A stretch of 64,000 bases of DNA from NCBI GenBank assembly GCA_046293075.1, contig JBKBPL010000016.1, positions 1 to 64,000 of the forward strand, written 5' to 3'. Both the position numbers and the translations under genes were made by a program. Below the pieces are notes generated by a model. The model searched no databases. It saw only the letters and a program-made list of their open reading frames with translations, and was not told the origin of the DNA. Each line of letters starts with the position of its first letter. Position 1 is the first letter of the stretch. The stretch comes from Ga0077530 sp046293075. GTDB taxonomy: Bacteria; Pseudomonadota; Alphaproteobacteria; Rhizobiales; Hyphomicrobiaceae. Below are positions 59,188 to 64,000 of this stretch, piece by piece.

Positions 59188-59493
59188 ATGAAGTTCGCGA
59201 AGCTGGCCCTCGCCGGGGCGCTCAGTGCGTTCCTGTTCACCTCGGCGCAGGCCGCCCCCGCGCTGGGCCCGGCCACGAAGATCACGTCGGACAACGTGAT
59301 CGAACTGGCTCAGGCCAAGAAGAAGGCCGTGAAGAAGAAGGCTGCGCCGAAGAAGAAGGCCGCCAAGAAGCCGGCGAAGAAGAAGGTTGCCAAGAAGCCG
59401 GCGAAGAAGAAGGTGGCCAAGGTTGGCCCCGGCCGCTGCGGTGCGATGAAGTACTGGAGCGCGAAGCAGAAGAAGTGCCTCTCGAAGGGCTGA
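59188..59493 (+). CDS. secreted Lys/Ala-rich repeat protein
   Basis: This 101-residue protein has a strong ribosome site (GGAGGAATT), a signal peptide (LALAGALSAFLFTSAQA), then a highly basic region of AKKK/KKPAKKKVA repeats (about 44-78) resembling histone H1 tails, and a C-terminal piece GPGRCGAMKYWSAKQKKC with two cysteines. The last two repeats are an almost exact 27-base duplication in the DNA. The mature protein would be very positively charged in the periplasm or outside, where it could bind DNA, lipopolysaccharide or acidic polysaccharide. A terminator follows. Function unknown. Confidence 0.8.
   Translation: MKFAKLALAGALSAFLFTSAQAAPALGPATKITSDNVIELAQAKKKAVKKKAAPKKKAAKKPAKKKVAKKPAKKKVAKVGPGRCGAMKYWSAKQKKCLSKG
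59365..59418 (+). repeat. 27-bp tandem duplication within the Lys-rich gene
   Basis: Two adjacent 27-base units at 59365-59391 and 59392-59418 differ at one base and encode KKPAKKKVA twice. Such in-frame tandem repeats can change copy number by slippage. Confidence 0.85.
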
Positions 59494-59519
59494 TCCGGCG
59501 CTTCACGAGCCAAAAAGCG

Positions 59520-59548
59520 GGGTCGGGCGAAGGTCCGACCCTTTTTTT
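59520..59548 (+). terminator. intrinsic terminator after the Lys-rich gene
   Basis: The stem GGGTCGG/CCGACCC with an eight-base loop is followed by seven T residues, 27 bases after the stop at 59493. This is a classic Rho-independent terminator on the plus strand. Confidence 0.85.
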
Positions 59549-59566
59549 GCGGGCTTGGTGGGGGGC

Positions 59567-60076
59567 TCAGCGCCAGCCGAAAGCGATCCGCTCGACCTTG
59601 CTGTCACCGAGGACATCAAAAATGTGGGCGATCGGACGGCCCCCGCGCCGCCAGTAGAAGTGGCAGGCCTGGTCGTTCTCAGCGAGCGCCCACACGATCA
59701 GGCCGGCCAGCCGGCGCATGTCGAGCGCGTGGCGCGCCCCTTCAAAGAGATGCTCGCCGAAGCCGAGCCCCTGGTGGGTCGGCGTCACGTAGAGCTCGTA
59801 GATCTCGCCCTGGTAACGGCCTTTCGAGCGGGCCCGGCCGAAGGTCGTGTAGCCGGCAACCTTGCCGCCGACCTCGAGCACCAGCATACCCTCACCGCGG
59901 CTCGCCACGCTCCGCCACCACGCGACCGTACGCCGGCGGATGATGCCTTCGAGGTGGGCATGGGGGATGATGCCCGTGTAGGCGAGCCGCCAAGACTGGC
60001 CGAAAAGCTCAGCCAGCTCTTCCGCATCGCGGGTGTGCGGCTTGCGGACGACAATGTCAGTGCGGGACTGAAGCAT
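59567..60076 (-). CDS. GNAT family N-acetyltransferase
   Basis: This 169-residue protein has the GNAT fold: N-terminal IVVRKPHTRDAEELAELFGQSW, the central strand GMLVLEVGGKVAGYTTFG and the acetyl-CoA loop ELYVTPTHQGLGFGEHLFEGA, where QGLGFG is the pyrophosphate-binding turn. It transfers an acetyl group from acetyl-CoA to an unknown amine. It ends close to the terminator of the convergent Lys-rich gene. Confidence 0.9.
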   Translation of the reverse strand: MLQSRTDIVVRKPHTRDAEELAELFGQSWRLAYTGIIPHAHLEGIIRRRTVAWWRSVASRGEGMLVLEVGGKVAGYTTFGRARSKGRYQGEIYELYVTPTHQGLGFGEHLFEGARHALDMRRLAGLIVWALAENDQACHFYWRRGGRPIAHIFDVLGDSKVERIAFGWR

Positions 60077-60292
60077 GTGGCCACTATAGCCCAGTATTGT
60101 GGCGCGGGTCAGCTCACGTCGTCGCGACAGGGATGCAGAGGCGCCAGTCGGTCGCTGCGCGTGTCCATTTGCGCTCGGCGCGCGGGCTGTGCTAGACGAC
60201 GGCCGTGCGCCGTGCCCTGTTGCCGCGGCAGCAGGGACTCACCCAGGCGCATTGTTTCATCGGCTCTGCTCCTTCTCGGCGGCCGATCGCGT

Positions 60293-60366
60293 GGCGACGT
60301 GGCGGAGTGGTGACGCAGCGGACTGCAAATCCGTAAACGCCGGTTCGATTCCGGCCGTCGCCTCCA
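60293..60366 (+). tRNA. tRNA-Cys (GCA)
   Basis: The 74-base cloverleaf folds with acceptor arms GGCGACG and CGTCGCC, a D stem GCG/CGC, an anticodon stem GCGGA/TCCGT (one G-T pair) around the loop CTGCAAA with anticodon GCA, and a T arm GCCGG-TTCGATT-CCGGC. The discriminator base is T, as usual for tRNA-Cys, and the CCA end is encoded. There is no sign of an integrated element at its 3' end. Confidence 0.95.
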
Positions 60367-60507
60367 TGGATCTCCAAAAACCGGCGCTGCGCTCTCTCGT
60401 CGACGCCCCCTCTCTGCAGCGCGCGGTCCTCGCCAGTAGACCCGCGGGCGCCCGCTGTGTCATGGAAGGGGCAAGTGCCCATCAAGCCGACACTCCCGGG
60501 AGGACCA

Positions 60508-61593
60508 ATGATCCGCATCAAGGCGCAGGCGCTCGAGGATCTCGTGCGTGACATCTTCATCAAGGCGGGCTGCTCCGAGGCCGAGGGCAGGCGCATCGGC
60601 AAGTACCTCGTGATCGCAAATCTCACCGGCCACGACAGCCACGGCGTCCAGCGCGTGCCGCGCTACCTGCAATGGAAAGCCGAAGGCGATTTCGTCGCCG
60701 ACCGCACCGTGAAGGTCGTCTCTGAGACGCCGGTGCTCGCCGTGCTCGACGGGCAGTATGGCTTTGGCCAGACAATCGCGCCGCAAGCCGTCGAGATCGG
60801 GATCAGGAAATGCAAGGAGATGGGCCTCGCCTGCATCGCGCTGCGCAACACCGGCCACATCGGCCGCGTCGGCGATTGGGCCGAGATGGCGGCGGCAGAA
60901 GGGCTCGTGTCCGTGCATTTCGTCAACGCCGCGTCGAGCATTCTGGTTGCGCCCTACGGCGCCGTGGATCGTCGGTTCTCGACGGCGCCCTACTGCGTCG
61001 GCGTTCCGCGTCCCGGCACCACGCCTCTGATCCTGGATTTCGCGACGTCGATCGTCGCCGAGGGCAAGGTGCTCAATGCCTCGTTCGGTGGCAGGAAGCT
61101 GCCCGACGACGCGCTGATCGGCCCCGATGGTCAGATGAGCCCCGATCCGCACCTGCTCTATGGCGACTACACGCCAACCGGTCCGCGCAACTACCGCAAG
61201 GGCACGGGCGCGATTCGCGCGTTCGGCGATCACAAGGGCTCCGGTCTCGCGCTGATGTGCGAGCTGCTCGGGGGTTCGCTCACGGGTACGGGTGCGGCCG
61301 AGGAGGGGCGTAAGTGGTCGAACGGGATGCTCTCGTTCTACGTCGACCCGGCGAAGCTCGATCCTGCCGGGTTCTTTCCAAAGGACGTGATGCGCTTTGT
61401 CGACTACGTGAAGAGCGCGCGGCCGGCGACGCCCGGTGGCGAGGTGCTCGTGCCCGGCGAGCCGGAGGCGCGCACGAAGGCCGAGCGCCTCGCCAACGGT
61501 GTGCCGCTGCCCGAAGACACCTGGGGGGCTATCGTCGAGGCGGCGCGCAAGGTCGGCGTCGACGAGCGCCGCATCCAGCTCGCGGCGCAGTAG
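60508..61593 (+). CDS. Ldh family oxidoreductase (malate/L-lactate dehydrogenase-like)
   Basis: This 361-residue NAD(P)-dependent enzyme belongs to the LDH2/MDH2 group, which reduces or oxidises 2-hydroxy acids, ureidoglycolate or delta-1-piperideine-2-carboxylate. The catalytic His is in ANLTGHDSHGVQRVPRYL (near residue 48), and IALRNTGHIGRVGDWAEMAA and FGDHKGSGLALMCELLGG are conserved. GGGAGGA precedes the ATG. The RraA-family gene follows by 48 bases, so the two probably work in one pathway on a hydroxy acid. Confidence 0.92.
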   Translation: MIRIKAQALEDLVRDIFIKAGCSEAEGRRIGKYLVIANLTGHDSHGVQRVPRYLQWKAEGDFVADRTVKVVSETPVLAVLDGQYGFGQTIAPQAVEIGIRKCKEMGLACIALRNTGHIGRVGDWAEMAAAEGLVSVHFVNAASSILVAPYGAVDRRFSTAPYCVGVPRPGTTPLILDFATSIVAEGKVLNASFGGRKLPDDALIGPDGQMSPDPHLLYGDYTPTGPRNYRKGTGAIRAFGDHKGSGLALMCELLGGSLTGTGAAEEGRKWSNGMLSFYVDPAKLDPAGFFPKDVMRFVDYVKSARPATPGGEVLVPGEPEARTKAERLANGVPLPEDTWGAIVEAARKVGVDERRIQLAAQ

Positions 61594-61641
61594 GCGCGGA
61601 ACACAGCCATGCCGACAGCCACAGCCTGATAAGAGGGCCCC

Positions 61642-62346
61642 ATGACCACTGTCTCTGCCGAAACACTCGCCTTTCTCAAGACCGTCGATACGCCGACCAT
61701 CTGCAATGCCCTCGAGATCGTCGCGCCTGAGCGGCGGCTCACGGGCTATACGGTGAAGCCGTTCGTCTGCCCTTTCCCGGATCTGGAGCCGATCATCGGC
61801 TACGCGCGCGTCGCGACCTGTCGCGCCACGCACGCCAACGAGCTCACCGGGGAAGCCGCCCGCAACCAGCGCATCGGCTACTACGAGTACATTGCCTCGG
61901 GGCCGGGGCCGACGATCACCGTGCTGCAGGACCTCGATGGGGCCGAGGTCGGTTACGGCGCCTTTTGGGGTGAGGTGCAGAGCACGGTGCACAAGGGCCT
62001 CGGCTCGCTCGGCGTGATCACCGACGGCTGCATCCGAGACATTCCGCAATGGGCGCCCGGCTTCTTCGCGCTGGCCGGCTCGCTGGCGCCGAGCCATGCC
62101 TTCACGCACCTCCACGACTTCGGCAAGGAAGTGCGCGTGCACGGGATGCTGGTCCGCCACGGCGACCTCATCCATGCCGACCGGCATGGGGCGGTCGTGA
62201 TCCCCCACGCGGTCGCCGACAAGCTCCAGGGCGCTTGCGAGCTGCTTGCGCGCAAGGAAGCGGTCATCCTCGAGCAAGCCCGCGCGCCGGGCTTCAACAT
62301 CGAGATGCTGAAGGTGGCGCTGCGCAAGCAGGAGGAGATCCACTGA
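61642..62346 (+). CDS. RraA family protein (possible aldolase/decarboxylase)
   Basis: This 234-residue protein has the RraA/HMG aldolase fold. The metal and catalytic block is GSLGVITDGCIRDIPQW (Arg and Asp conserved), with GALVQ-like earlier segment replaced by GAFWGEVQST and HADRHGAVVIP near 190. Members are 4-hydroxy-4-methyl-2-oxoglutarate aldolases, oxaloacetate decarboxylases or RNase E inhibitors. Its pairing with an Ldh-type dehydrogenase favours an enzymatic role on a keto or hydroxy acid. Confidence 0.88.
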   Translation: MTTVSAETLAFLKTVDTPTICNALEIVAPERRLTGYTVKPFVCPFPDLEPIIGYARVATCRATHANELTGEAARNQRIGYYEYIASGPGPTITVLQDLDGAEVGYGAFWGEVQSTVHKGLGSLGVITDGCIRDIPQWAPGFFALAGSLAPSHAFTHLHDFGKEVRVHGMLVRHGDLIHADRHGAVVIPHAVADKLQGACELLARKEAVILEQARAPGFNIEMLKVALRKQEEIH

Positions 62347-62655
62347 GGCGGCTTCTGGTGCGGGCCGGCGATGGCAGCCATGCGCGGCGCCGCCTCACGG
62401 GTCTTTCCCGTTGAAGAGCCGCGCGATTCGGCAGAGAAGAATTCCTCGTTGGGGCCAACACAGCAATTGCCCCCGTTGCTGCACCGCGTTAAAAGCCCTT
62501 CTGGCGGCTGGGGGCCTTGCCGCCACGGTGGGGCGTGGCCGGCCGGTGACGGGCGGCGGGCGCCCCGGTAATCAGAGGCATAGGGGCTCGTTTCGCGGCT
62601 CTGCCGGTGCCCGCCGGTTCTGCGATCCGACGCCCACCTAACGAGAGCCGCAAGC
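62347..62655 (+). other. sdh operon leader region
   Basis: This 309-base region between the RraA-family gene and sdhC should contain the sdh promoter. A moderately AT-rich part at about 62436-62500 is the best candidate position. I see no convincing ORF, RNA gene or riboswitch. Confidence 0.4.
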
Positions 62656-63057
62656 ATGGCCAGCGCCAAGCCATCCGCCGGGACGCAGCGCCCGATCTCG
62701 CCGCACCTCCAGATCTACAGCCCGCTCATCAACATGATGATGTCGATCGCGCATCGCATCACGGGGGTGGCGCTCTACGCCGGCACACTGCTGCTCGCCT
62801 TCTTCCTCGTCTCGGCCGCGAGCGGTCCTGATGCCTACTACTATGCGAAGTGGCTGTTCGGGAAATGGATCGGGTTGCTCATCCTCTTCGGCTACACCTG
62901 GGCACTCTTCCATCACATGCTCGGCGGCGTGCGCCACCTGATCTGGGACACGGCCCGCGGCTTCGATCTCGCCACGGTCGACAGGCTCTGCTGGGGCACA
63001 CTTCTAGGCTCAATCTCGCTGACGATCCTCGTGTGGGTCGCAGCCTTCCTGTTCTGA
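62656..63057 (+). CDS. sdhC: succinate dehydrogenase cytochrome b556 subunit SdhC
   Basis: This 133-residue membrane subunit anchors succinate dehydrogenase and binds heme b and ubiquinone. It has the family beginning RPISPHLQIYSPLINMMMSIAHRITG, seen as RPISPHLQIY and SIAHRITG, three helices, and the heme histidine in LFHHMLGGVRHLIWD. GAGAG precedes the ATG. It is the first gene of the sdhCDA operon, 12 bases before sdhD. Confidence 0.96.
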   Translation: MASAKPSAGTQRPISPHLQIYSPLINMMMSIAHRITGVALYAGTLLLAFFLVSAASGPDAYYYAKWLFGKWIGLLILFGYTWALFHHMLGGVRHLIWDTARGFDLATVDRLCWGTLLGSISLTILVWVAAFLF

Positions 63058-63069
63058 GAGGGCGCTGCC

Positions 63070-63489
63070 ATGACCACGACGCTCCGCCCGACGCCCTCGC
63101 CGAACGACGCCCAGATCCGCACGCCGCTCGCCCGCGTGCGCGGACTGGGCTCGGCGAAAGAAGGAACGGATCACTTCTGGCGCCAGCGCGTGACGGGGGT
63201 CGCCAACCTCTTCCTCGTCATCTGCGCCGTGTTTCTGGCCCTGCGCCTGGTCGGCGCGAGCTACAATGACGCGCGTGAACTCCTGTCCAGCCCGTTCGTG
63301 ACCGTGGCGCTCGCGCTGCTGATCCTGTCGGGTGTGAGTCACATGCGCCTCGGCATGCAGACCGTGATCGAGGACTATGTCCACAGCGAGAGGCTGAAGA
63401 TCGCGCTTCTCATGCTCAATACGTTCTTCGCCATCGCCGTCGGCGCGACGTGCATCCTGGCGGTGTTGAAGCTCGCATTCGGGGGCTAG
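63070..63489 (+). CDS. sdhD: succinate dehydrogenase membrane anchor subunit SdhD
   Basis: This 139-residue protein is the second membrane anchor of complex II. Conserved parts are RTPLARVRGLGSAKEGTDHF (start of the first helix), FWRQRVTGVANLFLV and the heme-site helix SGVSHMRLGMQTVIEDYVHS. It has three helices. sdhA follows six bases after its stop. Confidence 0.95.
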   Translation: MTTTLRPTPSPNDAQIRTPLARVRGLGSAKEGTDHFWRQRVTGVANLFLVICAVFLALRLVGASYNDARELLSSPFVTVALALLILSGVSHMRLGMQTVIEDYVHSERLKIALLMLNTFFAIAVGATCILAVLKLAFGG

Positions 63490-63495
63490 AGAGGT

Positions 63496-64000
63496 ATGAA
63501 CGCACAAGCCAGCGGTGTCGCCAAGCCGGCGGTCAACGGCAAGGCCTACCCGATCACCGACCACACCTATGACGTCGTCGTCGTCGGCGCCGGCGGGGCA
63601 GGGCTTCGCGCCACACTCGGTTGCGCCCAGGCGGGGCTCAAGACGGCGTGCGTCACCAAGGTTTTCCCGACCCGCTCGCACACGGTCGCTGCCCAGGGTG
63701 GCGTTGCGGCGGCGCTCGGCAACATGGGCCGGGACGACTGGCGCTGGCACATGTACGACACCGTGAAGGGCGCTGACTGGCTCGGCGACCAGGATGCCAT
63801 CGAGTATCTCTGCCGCAATGCGCCGCAGGCCGTGTACGAGATGGAGCACTACGGTGTGCCCTTCAGCCGTACCGAGGACGGCCGCATCTATCAGCGCCCG
63901 TTCGGCGGCATGACCACCGAGTTCGGCGAGGGGCCGCCGGCGCAGCGCACGTGCGCCGCGGCCGACCGTACCGGCCATGCCATGCTGCACACGCTTTATG
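63496..64000 (+). CDS. sdhA: succinate dehydrogenase flavoprotein subunit SdhA, partial (3' end outside window)
   Basis: The first 168 residues of SdhA are present; the rest runs beyond the window. The FAD motif is YDVVVVGAGGAGLRATLGCA and the covalent flavin site is TRSHTVAAQGGVAAALGN, in which the His binds FAD. DWLGDQDAIEYLCRNAP and PFSRTEDGRIYQRPFGG follow in the normal order. GAGAGG precedes the ATG. It oxidises succinate to fumarate on the cytoplasmic side of complex II. Confidence 0.97.
   Translation, partial: MNAQASGVAKPAVNGKAYPITDHTYDVVVVGAGGAGLRATLGCAQAGLKTACVTKVFPTRSHTVAAQGGVAAALGNMGRDDWRWHMYDTVKGADWLGDQDAIEYLCRNAPQAVYEMEHYGVPFSRTEDGRIYQRPFGGMTTEFGEGPPAQRTCAAADRTGHAMLHTLY

Noticed and set aside
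59365..59418. Tandem repeat considered as a CRISPR-like array.
   Set aside because: The units are directly adjacent without spacers and are in-frame coding repeats.
60293..60366. tRNA-Cys as an integration site for a mobile element.
   Set aside because: No integrase, no repeated tRNA 3' end downstream, and the following genes are ordinary metabolic genes.
60460..62343. Minus-strand open frame of about 627 codons opposite the Ldh and RraA-family genes.
   Set aside because: It spans two good plus-strand genes and their intergenic region, with low-complexity Arg/His/Asp composition and no family resemblance.
62347..62655. Possible riboswitch or leader peptide before sdhC.
   Set aside because: No recognisable aptamer core, no terminator-antiterminator pair and no convincing leader ORF.

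Overview
The window is 64 kb of strongly GC-rich chromosomal DNA from an alphaproteobacterium, most likely of the order Hyphomicrobiales. The evidence is the gene content and protein style: a Zur-ZnuC pair with ATGA coupling, an aspS beginning HRYRSHTCGALR, CoxS/CoxM-type subunits, TAXI-TRAP transport, an OpgC plus SGNH pair, soxYZ, an NDUFA9-like protein and an sdhCDA start. The assignment is inference from family resemblance; no rRNA is present. There are no insertion sequences, CRISPR arrays or prophage genes. Most of the window is housekeeping and catabolic genes in short operons, with a few accessory islands.

Layout. 1-3.9 kb: M20 peptidase, iron-type alcohol dehydrogenase and MFS transporter. 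4.2-9.5 kb: small secreted proteins, three of them one paralogous family, flanking a sulfur-oxidation mini-cluster (soxZ, soxY, a soxS-like thioredoxin, and a flavocytochrome c sulfide dehydrogenase flavoprotein), plus a pterin dehydratase. 9.5-15.7 kb, minus strand: aspS with a Gly-rich insertion, then a unit reading TAXI binding protein, fused TRAP permease, an orphan Tae4-type peptidoglycan amidase and a 73-residue two-helix membrane protein. 16-20.4 kb: MMPL exporter, OpgC and SGNH hydrolase. 20.5-25.5 kb: threonine aldolase, recR, MATE exporter, Excalibur protein, znuC and zur. 25.7-33.3 kb: a catabolic/detoxification run (VOC protein, aldehyde dehydrogenase, two GMC oxidoreductases, haloacid dehalogenase, GST) with a candidate small RNA. 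33.3-36.6 kb: SEL1-like protein, NDUFA9-like protein, yggT, DUF167 and folD, followed by a frameshifted VOC pseudogene. 37.1-44.4 kb: DUF900 hydrolase, coxM/coxS without coxL, a histidine kinase with a degenerate ATPase domain, and pepN. 44.5-49.9 kb: acyl-CoA metabolism (enoyl-CoA hydratase, SDR, ADP-forming acyl-CoA ligase, 3-hydroxyacyl-CoA dehydrogenase). 50.1-57.1 kb: a secreted metallopeptidase with PAN-like repeats, cupin, solo fumarate-reductase-type flavoprotein and polA. 57.2-64 kb: RBBP9-type hydrolase, aroC, a secreted Lys/Ala-rich protein, GNAT, tRNA-Cys(GCA), Ldh-family dehydrogenase, RraA-family protein and sdhC-sdhD-sdhA, the last cut by the window end.

The strongest candidates for something undescribed are the orphan Tae4-like amidase with its tightly linked small membrane protein (11546-12320), the secreted HExxH peptidase with Cys-rich PAN-like repeats (50111-51772), the paralogous Cys-pair secreted proteins (4847-9467), and a possible minus-strand small RNA ending at about 27911. 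All functional statements rest on motif and family recognition by eye; no database search was run.
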